Of a stretch of 23,190 bases of DNA, positions 1 to 7,781 are shown piece after piece. The translations under genes and the position numbers were made by a program. The notes under the pieces were generated by a model. That model saw nothing but the letters and a program-made list of their open reading frames with translations, ran no database searches and was not told the DNA's origin. Where the stretch lies: the NCBI GenBank assembly GCA_964551925.1, contig CAZKFA010000031.1, positions 1-23,190 of the forward strand, in the 5' to 3' direction. Source of the stretch: CAZKFA01 sp964551925. GTDB taxonomy: Bacteria > Cyanobacteriota > Vampirovibrionia > LMEP-6097. Numbering within the stretch: the stretch's first letter is position 1; every line of letters starts with the position of its first letter.

Positions 1-55
<55 letters not shown>

Positions 56-362
56 TATGGAGTATCCTTAAAGCTTAAGAGTTTACTCTTAAGGGATCTC
101 AAAATTAAATTTCGGAATCTTTGATTCTGAAAAATAACGAGAAAGTAAGTGAGCAATCATTTACTGATTAATTAAGGAAGGTCGTTCACAGTGAAAGTAA
201 TTAGGTTGATATACTAGGTCAACTCAAAGCCTAATTACCCGAGTGTTATTGACTAGATTTAACCAGATCTATTATTCAGTTTTTAGTTTATTAAGACTAC
301 CCAATGATCAGAGCATATGCTTTACAGACTCTTTTATCCTCTGTCTGTGGTAGTATTATGTT
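56..362 (+). other. Non-coding, hairpin-rich 16S trailer
   Basis: This 307-bp stretch has no convincing ORF and no tRNA; I looked for a T-arm signature and found none. The first two thirds fold into consecutive hairpins. One is at 74-93 (8-bp stem, TTTA loop). One is at 113-129 (7 bp with one wobble, loop TTT). One is at 144-165 (9-bp stem with one G-U, GCAA tetraloop of GNRA type). A long one is at 197-238, with a perfect 9-bp outer stem (197-205 with 230-238) and an inner 4-bp stem. A weaker 6-bp stem (324-329 with 343-348) lies just before the next gene. None is followed by a convincing T-run, so I read these as 16S maturation or protection structures, or an uncharacterised RNA, rather than a terminator. 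Confidence 0.6.
348..356 (+). promoter_or_regulatory. Extended -10 promoter, leaderless type
   Basis: TGG followed by TAGTAT (351-356) forms an extended -10 element ending exactly six bases before the ATG at 363. No good -35 is visible. If used, transcription would start at or within a base or two of the start codon. The 16S precursor transcript could also read into this gene. Confidence 0.4.
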
Positions 363-1502
363 ATGCCCGTAAGTTTTGCTACTTTGCCACAACGTGATCT
401 TGTTTTACTTCAGGATAGAGGTTATTTTCATGATTCTAAGGGGAATCTTCACGACAGGCATGGTAATAAAGTTGAAACCGCTGAAGTTACCGAAGTCTTG
501 GACAAATTACATGAAGTAAGAGGTACTCATAAATCTGTTGGGAAATTAGAATCATCCATAAGCAAAGAGCCCTCGGTTGAAGAATTGTTAGCACAAGAGA
601 TTACTACTGGAGCTGCTGCTGACTATCAATCAACACTCAATGAGCTAGGCTTGCAGGAAGGCCAATCTTTAGCTGATGTAGGGATTGATAAAGTAAAAGC
701 TCTTAGTCTGGCTCACAACCTAATCTGGCATGCCATGTTTATGTCGCTCAAAGGCAGTCCTAGTGACGTTATTAGCCAAGCTAAGGATCTTTCTTATTTT
801 CTCAAGGGATTGAGTGATTTAATTGATAAATCGGCTGATGTTTTAGTTGAGTCTCGACCTGGTGTTGGTCTGGATGAATTTCTTTCAAAGCAATATTCAA
901 TTGCTGTAGATCGAAGTAACAATTATGCTGAAGTGATTGAGGCTTGCCGGCTTAAATTGATTAAAACGAAAGCTAAAGCTGCAAAATTATTGAGCCCAGA
1001 ATCTAGTACCAGTAAAATTATTGATGAGATGATCACTATGTGGGGTGGATTTAAAGCTGAAGTTGCTTGTCCAGTACAAGTTAAGGCTTTACGTCGTTTA
1101 CAAAATTACTATCGTGACTTAAAAGAAGCTGTGATGACTCTGGATCATCCTGCACGCGTATTAAAACTTGTAGTAAGTTTTACGCGAGATATTTTTATAA
1201 TTGTTCAAACTGCTGCTAATATTCAACAAGAAGAAGCAGCTAAGACTCGGGTTGAGATAGATTTTATTGATGGTGATTTTACTTCAGAGCCAAAAGCTGT
1301 CAAACTTACTAAGGATCAGCGTTTTCAAGCAGATTTCGCAGAATTCGAAAGATTAATGACGCCATCTGCTAAGAATCTAATGCTACCTGACCAAAATCCC
1401 AAAGAATATGTTGATAATTTCTTGCTTCGTATCCAAGCAGCTTTGGAAGGAACTTTTGACACCAAATTAGATAAGTTTTTTGCTGTTTTGCAAAGTAAGT
1501 AG
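363..1502 (+). CDS. Unknown protein, paralogue A of a tandem pair
   Basis: A 379-residue protein of a family I do not recognise. No signal peptide or clear membrane segment is visible. It appears soluble and mostly alpha-helical. Its N-terminus (about residues 8-53) has the pattern QRD-LVLL-x3-GY-x8-G-x2-D-x2-GN-x-V, then a helix. The next gene has the same pattern, plus a second shared block (here ELLAQEI with Y89, residues 74-97) and a shared C-terminal helix (A-LEGTFD-x2-LDKFFA, near 358-375). The two genes are therefore tandem paralogues. It is the first gene after 16S on the same strand, with a 307-bp spacer. The ATG at 363 is chosen because a -10-like hexamer sits six bases upstream and no SD is present. 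Function unknown; possibly lineage-specific. Confidence 0.85.
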   Translation: MPVSFATLPQRDLVLLQDRGYFHDSKGNLHDRHGNKVETAEVTEVLDKLHEVRGTHKSVGKLESSISKEPSVEELLAQEITTGAAADYQSTLNELGLQEGQSLADVGIDKVKALSLAHNLIWHAMFMSLKGSPSDVISQAKDLSYFLKGLSDLIDKSADVLVESRPGVGLDEFLSKQYSIAVDRSNNYAEVIEACRLKLIKTKAKAAKLLSPESSTSKIIDEMITMWGGFKAEVACPVQVKALRRLQNYYRDLKEAVMTLDHPARVLKLVVSFTRDIFIIVQTAANIQQEEAAKTRVEIDFIDGDFTSEPKAVKLTKDQRFQADFAEFERLMTPSAKNLMLPDQNPKEYVDNFLLRIQAALEGTFDTKLDKFFAVLQSK

Positions 1503-1575
1503 TTTTTGTTATTCGTTTGTAGCCCTATAGTAGAACTATAGAGTTGTTGCTTTTATTATTTCATAATCAAATATC

Positions 1576-1605
1576 TTGATTTGTGCCGCGCCATTTGGCT
1601 ATTAT
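1576..1605 (+). promoter_or_regulatory. Promoter TTGATT-N18-TATTAT, leaderless type
   Basis: A -35 TTGATT (1576-1581) and a -10 TATTAT (1600-1605) are separated by 18 bp. The -10 ends six bases before the ATG at 1612. The -35 overlaps the TTG that would otherwise extend the reading frame upstream, which argues against that longer start. Just upstream, 1525-1541 is a 7-bp hairpin with a 3-base loop and a T-rich stretch nine bases later, at best a weak terminator for the preceding gene. Confidence 0.5.
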
Positions 1606-1611
1606 TGTAAT

Positions 1612-2799
1612 ATGACATTATCTTTAAATGAAAGGGACGTAACTTTATTAAGACAGAACGGCTACGATGTTAGTCTTAATGGTACTGCTGTACGTGATGG
1701 AGAACGTAATGCTGTTGTAAGGCGCGGTAGGGAAGTTGTTGAGGGTAAAGCCGACTTACTTAAGGTGCTTGAAGTTTTGCACGCTAGGAATATAAGGAAT
1801 CCTAAATCTACAACTCCTTGTAAACCGACTGTTACAACTCCAGTAGCGCGCGCGTTGTCACAAAAAGAATTACAGGCTCAGCAAATTATTCAAACTGCTG
1901 AAGCTGAATATCAAAAAATTATTACTGAATTGAATTTAAATTCTACCGAGGCTATTGAGAAGTTTGATTTGACTAAGGCATCATCAAAGCTTGTTAGTTT
2001 AGTTACAAATGATATTGTTAGAAATTTACCTAGAGCTTCTGATTCTGTTGTTTCTATTGCAAACGATATTAAAGGATTTGCTGGAACTATCACCGGGATT
2101 GACAATATAACTAGAAAAGAGACTTCTGGTAATTTTGATAACGATGTCACTGCTTGGTATAAATCGGTTCAAAAGGGACCGGGGCTAGCTTCTGACCTTA
2201 TATTATTAAACAGAAAATTGCAGAAATTAAAAGATAAAGCAACTGCTGTGCTCAAGCCAGATGCCATCTCTATGAAGCTTTTGGAGCGTTTTATAGGAGC
2301 TCTTGCTAAGAAGACTGAGCAAAAAGAAACAGTGCACACCGGACTTGATCTTATTAGTCAGCAAATGCGGGCATTGAAAACTATGATTCTTATTGCTGCT
2401 GACGCAGCTCCAACGCAAGAACAATTTGTATTAGTTATACGTGATCTTACTCAAAGCCTATTGAATTTTCTTGCTTGTTTCTCTCCTAAGGGACAAAAAT
2501 TAGTTATAGAATCGATTAACTCTATGATTGATAGAATTCCAGGAGCAGTAGGCTTCTCATCAGTTGCGATATTGGCATCTCAAGAACAACTTCTTGCACC
2601 AATTCGGGACAAATTTGATGATGAGATGTTAAAGCTACGTAGTAATCAAATACTTTCCGCAGATAATTTATCAAAGTATTTTTCAATACTATTGTCGGAT
2701 ATTAGGACTGCGATGGAAGCAACATTTGGTTTGGATTTGAGTAATTTTTTTGCAGCACTTGAAGAGACTCCAGTTAAGTTACAAGCTGCTCTTAAATAA
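1612..2799 (+). CDS. Unknown protein, paralogue B of a tandem pair
   Basis: A 395-residue protein counted from the ATG at 1612. An in-frame TTG at 1576 would add 12 residues (C, Y and F rich) that overlap the probable -35, so I reject it. It is homologous to the preceding gene in three places: N-terminus NERD-VTLL-x3-GY (residues 6-18), the block ELQAQQI with Y100 (about 87-109), and a C-terminal helix A-MEATFG-x2-LSNFFA. The middle regions have diverged strongly, suggesting an old duplication. It is predicted soluble and helical, with no recognised domain. No SD precedes the ATG; a -10 hexamer six bases upstream predicts a leaderless mRNA. Its last 8 bp overlap the 3' end of the opposite-strand fibre gene. 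Function unknown. Confidence 0.85.
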   Translation: MTLSLNERDVTLLRQNGYDVSLNGTAVRDGERNAVVRRGREVVEGKADLLKVLEVLHARNIRNPKSTTPCKPTVTTPVARALSQKELQAQQIIQTAEAEYQKIITELNLNSTEAIEKFDLTKASSKLVSLVTNDIVRNLPRASDSVVSIANDIKGFAGTITGIDNITRKETSGNFDNDVTAWYKSVQKGPGLASDLILLNRKLQKLKDKATAVLKPDAISMKLLERFIGALAKKTEQKETVHTGLDLISQQMRALKTMILIAADAAPTQEQFVLVIRDLTQSLLNFLACFSPKGQKLVIESINSMIDRIPGAVGFSSVAILASQEQLLAPIRDKFDDEMLKLRSNQILSADNLSKYFSILLSDIRTAMEATFGLDLSNFFAALEETPVKLQAALK

Positions 2800-4822
2800 T
2801 CTGCCAGTTAGAGCCGTCTGATTGAATAGTTAGTGATTGGTTTTGAGTGTTGATACTATAAGTGCTGTAACCATCAACTGTTTCACTCGCGTTACCATCT
2901 AGGGTTACTAAATTACCAGAGCTGTCGGTTTTCTTAATGACATAAAGTCTTCCAGTTATGCCAGAAGCACTTGGTAGGCTGATGGTGACCGCTCCTGAGC
3001 TGGAATTAACTAAGATAGTGTAATCATCTTCACTTGCACTGTAGTTGCTTGTTTTAGATGTGATGGGTAAAGTAAGAGAGCCGCCAACGTGTAATGAAGA
3101 ATTTGGGGAGTTTGTTTTGATACCAACTCTAGTAGTGCTAGCATCACCAAAAATCATATTTGCGTTGCTTTGACCTTCAACTCTGAAATCAGCATCATTA
3201 GCTTGTTCATTGAACACCACATTACCATTGGCTCCTAGAATGATATTGGCGTTGACTTCGCTTGTTGCACCAATAATTAGTGTCTCAGCACCAGAGTCAT
3301 CACTTGGATAAATAAAGCTACCACCGTCAGTCCACTCAGTTGTAATTAGCGAAGTGATATCGGCCCAACTACCATTACCAGAACCATCAGAAGTGAGTAC
3401 GTAGTTAGATGCGGCACCTGTAGTGAGTTTAATTGCTGTTGCTGTAATGCTTCCATTGACATCCAACTTAGAGGTTGGTGAAGATTTACCGATACCAATA
3501 TTACCAGTAGAAGGAGTTGTAGTAGTACCATCAACATTGGTACCATAAATTAAATTACCAATAGACAGTTGGTTCGATGTAGTTGGTGATGGTGCGTCGA
3601 TGTTGTAACCAATAATTATATTAGATGAACCAGTGCTGATATTGTCGCCAGCTTGAAAGCCAATAGCGATGTTATTACTGCCAGTACTCAAAGCATAACC
3701 TGCTCGGTAACCTAGTAAGACACTGTTGGAGAAAGAGTTTGTACTAACTCCATAACCAGCATCCTGACCAAGAGCGGTGTTGTAAGAACCTGTTTGATTA
3801 AAATTGAGAGTTCTTTTACCAATAGCCGTATTATAAGCACCTGTGCTGTTTGATTGCGATGCTTCATACCCGAATGCGCTGTTATCACTGGCTGTAGTAT
3901 TAGAGAGAAGGGAATGGTATCCATAAGCAGTGTTGAAACTACCCGTGTTGTTAGAATAAAGAGAGTTATATCCATAAGCAGTATTTCTATAACCAGTAGT
4001 ATTTGAATCGAGAGATCGATTTCCAGAAGCGGTATTTTCATAACCAGTGGTATTGGAAAACAGTGATCTATACCCAATTGCGGTGTTGTAACCAGAGGTG
4101 GTGTTCGAATAAAGTGCGTAAGCACCAATAGCTGTACTATAACCACCAGTAGTATTATTAAAAGAAGAATTGTAGCCAACAGCAGTATTATTGTCACCAG
4201 TTGTATTTGCTTTCAAAGTATTGTAACCAAAAGCTGCGTTACTTACACCACCGCTAGTATTAGCTTCTAAAGCACCGATACCAACAGCTGTAGCATAAGT
4301 AGTACCAGAATTGGCCAGACCAGAGCCATTACCAATAAAAATACTATCTGCTTGATTACTAATAGCATCTTCTAATCCATTAATATCACTGGCACCAGAA
4401 GCTGCTGCCCAAGTTGCATTACCAGAACCATCAGAAGTGAGTACATAGTTAGAGGCAGCACCTGTTGCCATAGTGAAACCATTAATAGTTAAGTTTGCGA
4501 TGCTACTAATATTGTCATTATCATCAATTATAATTCCTGAACCCTGGATTCCTTTTGCACCACCATCTCCACGAATTAAAACATTGTCAGAGAAATTACT
4601 GGTTGCGCTAATATCACCATTGAGGTTCAGAGAAACAGTTCCATTCTCTATTGATGTTAGTTTACTATTACTGACTTGAATGCGAGTGATTTTGAAAACA
4701 GAAGGAGAAGCATCCTGCTCTTCAACAGTGATAGGAACATAACTTGCTTGGGCCGTATTATGGGCGCCAAGAGCGATTATGCTAAGTATTAAAATTGTTT
4801 TAGTAAGGGATCCGTTTCTCAT
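2792..4822 (-). CDS. Secreted repetitive fibre/adhesin-like protein, 676 aa
   Basis: A Sec-type signal peptide is visible: basic N-terminus, hydrophobic 9-20, cleavage near 26. It is followed by a low-cysteine, Ser/Thr/Asn/Gly-rich protein. Residues about 175-400 are tandem repeats of roughly 17 residues with the pattern NTA-x-G-x3-L-x2-NTTG, the beta-roll type seen in YadA-like heads and phage-tail-like fibres. Next come NIGIG-x2-SPTSKLDVNG linker modules. The last ~95 residues (from about 582) form a tip domain with LPSASGITGRLYVIKK and ending SDGSNWQII. By hand alignment about half of these positions are identical to the end of the 1920-aa protein at 16198-21960. TGAASNYVLTSDGSGN occurs twice (119 and 468). 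No YadA beta-barrel anchor or LPXTG is present, so surface attachment is unexplained. Probably a trimeric secreted fibre; ligand unknown. No strong promoter or SD is seen. Confidence 0.85.
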   Translation of the reverse strand: MRNGSLTKTILILSIIALGAHNTAQASYVPITVEEQDASPSVFKITRIQVSNSKLTSIENGTVSLNLNGDISATSNFSDNVLIRGDGGAKGIQGSGIIIDDNDNISSIANLTINGFTMATGAASNYVLTSDGSGNATWAAASGASDINGLEDAISNQADSIFIGNGSGLANSGTTYATAVGIGALEANTSGGVSNAAFGYNTLKANTTGDNNTAVGYNSSFNNTTGGYSTAIGAYALYSNTTSGYNTAIGYRSLFSNTTGYENTASGNRSLDSNTTGYRNTAYGYNSLYSNNTGSFNTAYGYHSLLSNTTASDNSAFGYEASQSNSTGAYNTAIGKRTLNFNQTGSYNTALGQDAGYGVSTNSFSNSVLLGYRAGYALSTGSNNIAIGFQAGDNISTGSSNIIIGYNIDAPSPTTSNQLSIGNLIYGTNVDGTTTTPSTGNIGIGKSSPTSKLDVNGSITATAIKLTTGAASNYVLTSDGSGNGSWADITSLITTEWTDGGSFIYPSDDSGAETLIIGATSEVNANIILGANGNVVFNEQANDADFRVEGQSNANMIFGDASTTRVGIKTNSPNSSLHVGGSLTLPITSKTSNYSASEDDYTILVNSSSGAVTISLPSASGITGRLYVIKKTDSSGNLVTLDGNASETVDGYSTYSINTQNQSLTIQSDGSNWQII
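3480..4370 (-). repeat. Coding repeat array, ~51-bp period, beta-roll head
   Basis: Within the 676-aa fibre gene, about a dozen degenerate units of ~17 codons encode NTAxG...L..NTTG. The period is clearest between about 3780 and 4220. The module is bounded by a conserved DAIS segment near 4365 and an NIGIG linker near 3490. The same boundaries frame three modules in the 1920-aa gene. A DNA repeat of about 27 bp also links 3372-3400 and 4418-4445, where the TSDGSGN motif is duplicated. Confidence 0.8.
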
Positions 4823-4972
4823 ATTAGTTTTAATAAACTAGTCCTAAATATATGCTCCTGGTTATTAGTCCACCAGATTGAGATTAATACACATTCATTA
4901 GAGCAAATCTTATAAAAATCAACTTTAAAGATTAGGTGTAAGCACTCAGTATAGCTAAGTTTTGCGCAGAAC

Positions 4973-5001
4973 TTGACAATACGTATTGGATGGTATATAA
5001 T
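4973..5001 (+). promoter_or_regulatory. Perfect sigma-70 promoter TTGACA-N17-TATAAT
   Basis: TTGACA (4973-4978) and TATAAT (4996-5001) are both exact consensus, with the optimal 17-bp spacer. Transcription would start near 5008, giving a leader of about 34 bases with a strong SD (AAAGGAG, 5031-5037) before the GTG at 5042. This is the strongest promoter I can see in the window. Confidence 0.88.
4977..4988 (+). promoter_or_regulatory. 12-bp palindromic operator candidate in the promoter spacer
   Basis: CAATACGTATTG is a perfect palindrome that overlaps the end of the -35 hexamer and the start of the spacer. A further half-site GTATTG lies at 5003-5008 around the predicted start site. Dimeric repressors often bind such positions, so a very strong promoter may be under negative control. 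The regulator is unknown. Confidence 0.45.
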
Positions 5002-5041
5002 TGTATTGTCGTAAAAGATTTCCATAATATAAAGGAGTTTT

Positions 5042-5932
5042 GTGGCTATACCTCCATTACAGACAGGATCTACAGTAACTACTCAGGCTAGTCCTACCAG
5101 TTCACGTGTTGTTGATACTGTTTCTCAAGTAGCAGGGGCTGCTGCTGATGTCGGCAAAAAGCTAGCAACTGGGGCTGCTAAGATGGGGGCTGATGCTATA
5201 TTGCAGCAAGGGGCTGAAGTTGTGGAGCATAAAGCTAGGCATGCTTTTAGATTATTAGTTTCAACTCATTTGCGGACCGTTATTAGTATGTTGGCTGTGT
5301 TACCAATTATTGGTCCAAAAATTATTAACTCCATGGTTGATAAAATTTATCCTTATTACAAACAATTTCACCCCGAAACACAACTGACTGCTCATGAGAT
5401 TACTAAGCATTTAGAGATGGGTAAGATGGAATTTCTTGAAGATGATTTTTTTAGCGCAGCTGAGCATTTTGTCAAAAGCAATCTTAGCGCAGAAGACAAA
5501 GTCAAAATGGAACAAGGCGATAAACTTGTTATCCTAAAAGCCTTTGGTGGAAAGATTTATGATCAAGTTAAGCTGGCGATGTCTATGACCAAAGAGCCTG
5601 GTGGTCTCATGAAGGTACTCAAGTCAATTGCTAATTGGATTCCATTCGTTAATAAATTGCCTGATAGTATTAAGCCTATTGCTGGTGGTGGAGTACTTGC
5701 TGTCGGCGGCATTATCGCTTTGCGTGTGGCTCTTAAAGTTATGAAATGGGTATTCTTGATTGGTGGTGGATTGGTTGGTTTGAAGATGTTTACTGGAGGC
5801 AAAAAACATATTGCCCCAGAAGAGGCTACTGGAGAGGGTTTCCTGGCTAAGGCTGGTGGTGCTATGAGTAAGTTTAATGATATACAGAAAGCATTAGCTG
5901 CTGCTAGACCGCAAGCACATACGGCAGCTTAA
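5042..5932 (+). CDS. Unknown Ala/Gly-rich membrane-associated protein
   Basis: A 296-residue protein of unknown family. The GTG start is fixed by AAAGGAG four bases upstream. Residues 1-25 are Ser/Thr/Pro-rich and disordered, and 26-65 form an Ala-rich amphipathic helix. A hydrophobic stretch lies at 78-95 (ISMLAVLPIIG). Residues 115-190 are soluble and helical. A long Gly-rich hydrophobic region at about 211-250 (GGGVLAVGGIIALRV...FLIGGGLVGLKMF) looks like one or two membrane helices. No signal peptide. It has a perfect consensus promoter, so it is probably abundant or inducible. Its stop overlaps the lepA stop by 4 bp (nested TAA codons in TTAA). I do not recognise it. Confidence 0.85.
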   Translation: MAIPPLQTGSTVTTQASPTSSRVVDTVSQVAGAAADVGKKLATGAAKMGADAILQQGAEVVEHKARHAFRLLVSTHLRTVISMLAVLPIIGPKIINSMVDKIYPYYKQFHPETQLTAHEITKHLEMGKMEFLEDDFFSAAEHFVKSNLSAEDKVKMEQGDKLVILKAFGGKIYDQVKLAMSMTKEPGGLMKVLKSIANWIPFVNKLPDSIKPIAGGGVLAVGGIIALRVALKVMKWVFLIGGGLVGLKMFTGGKKHIAPEEATGEGFLAKAGGAMSKFNDIQKALAAARPQAHTAA

Positions 5933-7752
5933 TCCAACTTCAATATCGCCATAAAAGCATCTTGAGGTAATTCAACTGAACCGACATTCTTCATACGTTT
6001 CTTACCTTTTTTCTGTTTGTCTAAAAGTTTTTTCTTACGTGAAATGTCCCCGCCGTAACACTTTGCTAGTACGTCTTTGCGCTGGGCTCTTACTGTTTCG
6101 CGGGCGACAATCTTACCACCGATTGCTGCTTGTATGGGTATCTCAAATAAATGTGGTGGAATGACTTCTTTAAGTTTACTAGCTAGTTTAGAGCCGATAG
6201 TATGAGCATGTTCCTTAAACACAATGGTAGAGAGGGCATCGACCTTCTCGCCATTAAGTAAAATATCCATCTTAGCTAATTTGGATTCTTTATATTCGCT
6301 AATTTCATAGTCCATTGTGGCGTAACCTTTGGAACGTGATTTGAGTTGATCAAAGAAGTCTGTAACAATTTCTGATAAAGGGATCTCATAAATAAGATTT
6401 GTTCTTGGAATAGCACTTGCAATATTCATATGATGCATGTTGACAAAGATGCCACGCTTCTCTTGACAGAGCTCCATGATAGAACCAACGTAATCTTGTG
6501 GAAGCATGATATTGAGAGAAACATAAGGCTCCTTTACTAATTCTATGTAAGTTGGATCTGGTAAGTTACTTGGATTATCAATTTTAACAATCTCACCATT
6601 AGTCTTATGTACCTCATAGACCACACTTGGTGCTGTTGTTATTAGGTTGAGATTATATTCTCTTTCTAGCCGTTCTTGAATAACTTCCATATGTAGTAAT
6701 CCAAGGAAACCACATCTATAACCAGTGCCTAGAGCTTTGGAGCTCTCTGGCTCATAAGTGATTGATGAATCGTTTAGTTTGAGCTTAGCGAGTGCTTCTT
6801 TGAGGTCCTCATAGTCATTACTATCTACAGGATACATACCACAGAATACTACCGGCATTGCTGCTTTGTAACCAGGAATGGCTTCCTTGGTTGGTTTGGC
6901 TACTGATGTAATAGTGTCACCAACTATGTTCTGGATCTCTTTGATAGAGCAAGCTATATAGCCAACATCTCCAGCTGTCAAAAACTCAACCGCTTTTTTG
7001 TTTGGTGTACGATAGCCAAGCTCAACTACTGGATAAGTTTTAATAGCTTCTCCTGCTGGAGTGTTTGCTGCTTGTTGCATAAATTTAACTTCTTCAAGTC
7101 GTCTGATTTGACCTTCCATCATGCGTACATAGGCAACAACTCCCAAATATGAATCGTAGTAACTATCGAAGACTAGAGCTTTCGCTGGTTTGTTTATTTC
7201 TGATGGAGCTGGTGGAATTCTTTCTATGATTGCTTCTAGCACGGCTTCTATATTAAGGCCAGTCTTTGCGCTAATTTCAACAGCATTGCTACAGTCTAAT
7301 CCGATAATCTCTTCGATTTCTTTTTTGACTCTAGCAACATCCGCGCTTGGGAGATCTACTTTGTTGATAATCGGAATGATTTCAAGGTTATGTTCTAATG
7401 CTAAATAGACATTTGCTAACGTTTGTGCTTCTACTCCTTGACTAGCATCTACTACTAATAGAGCTCCTTCGCAAGCAGCTAGTGAGCGAGAAACTTCATA
7501 AGTAAAATCTACATGCCCAGGAGTATCAATTAAATTAAGAATGTAACCTTTATACTCCATGCGAGCCATATTGAGTTTAATAGTAATACCACGTTCCCGC
7601 TCTATATCCATTGAGTCTAGGAATTGAGCTTTTTTTTCTCTGTCACTAATGGTTCCAGTCGCTTCAAGTAAACGATCTGCCAAGGTTGATTTACCATGGT
7701 CTATATGAGCAATAATGCTAAAAACTCTAATTTTGGAGTCGGGAGTCTGCAC
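5929..7752 (-). CDS. lepA: Elongation factor 4 (LepA), ribosome-associated GTPase
   Basis: The 607 residues match the usual LepA length. GTPase motifs: G1 AHIDHGKST (15-23), G2 RGITI (54-58), G3 DTPGH (76-80), G4 NKVD (130-133), G5 SAKTG (161-165). EF-G-like domains follow (GFLGLLHMEVIQERLEREY). The C-terminus is LepA-specific (GGDISRKKKLLDKQKKGKKRMK...). LepA acts on ribosomes and is linked to 30S biogenesis and back-translocation. The GTG start gives the canonical N-terminus, with an extended -10 (TGC TATGAT) six bases upstream and no SD. The coiled-coil gene ends 29 bp upstream. The sequence (SRSLAACEGALLVVDASQGVEAQT) is complete, with all key residues present. Confidence 0.97.
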   Translation of the reverse strand: MQTPDSKIRVFSIIAHIDHGKSTLADRLLEATGTISDREKKAQFLDSMDIERERGITIKLNMARMEYKGYILNLIDTPGHVDFTYEVSRSLAACEGALLVVDASQGVEAQTLANVYLALEHNLEIIPIINKVDLPSADVARVKKEIEEIIGLDCSNAVEISAKTGLNIEAVLEAIIERIPPAPSEINKPAKALVFDSYYDSYLGVVAYVRMMEGQIRRLEEVKFMQQAANTPAGEAIKTYPVVELGYRTPNKKAVEFLTAGDVGYIACSIKEIQNIVGDTITSVAKPTKEAIPGYKAAMPVVFCGMYPVDSNDYEDLKEALAKLKLNDSSITYEPESSKALGTGYRCGFLGLLHMEVIQERLEREYNLNLITTAPSVVYEVHKTNGEIVKIDNPSNLPDPTYIELVKEPYVSLNIMLPQDYVGSIMELCQEKRGIFVNMHHMNIASAIPRTNLIYEIPLSEIVTDFFDQLKSRSKGYATMDYEISEYKESKLAKMDILLNGEKVDALSTIVFKEHAHTIGSKLASKLKEVIPPHLFEIPIQAAIGGKIVARETVRAQRKDVLAKCYGGDISRKKKLLDKQKKGKKRMKNVGSVELPQDAFMAILKLD

Positions 7753-7758
7753 TTATTA

Positions 7759-7767
7759 ATCATAGCA
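7759..7767 (-). promoter_or_regulatory. Extended -10 promoter for lepA, leaderless type
   Basis: On the minus strand TGC precedes TATGAT (7764-7759), an extended -10 whose end is six bases from the GTG of lepA at 7752. It lies in the 29-bp gap after the upstream gene, so lepA may be read both from here and by readthrough. Confidence 0.45.
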
Positions 7768-7781
7768 AAAAATAGATTTTA

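Noticed and set aside
56..362. tRNA-Ile or tRNA-Ala in the spacer after 16S
   Set aside because: No acceptor-stem pairing and no T-loop GTTCGA-like motif could be found here or in 21961-22381.
1525..1560. Intrinsic terminator after the first paralogue (7-bp stem, loop AGA)
   Set aside because: The stem is almost all A-T, and the T-rich stretch starts nine bases later and is interrupted; too weak to call.
3480..4370. Regular ~51-bp repeats that might suggest a CRISPR array or minisatellite
   Set aside because: The period is an exact multiple of three, lies inside an open frame, encodes a known beta-roll motif and varies mainly at codon third positions; there are no spacers.
4819..5025. A 68-codon minus-strand ORF whose stop overlaps the start of the 676-aa fibre gene (ATGA)
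   Set aside because: It runs antisense through the perfect promoter of the 296-aa gene, has no SD or promoter of its own, and its Cys/Trp/Ile-rich composition looks random. The overlap is probably chance.
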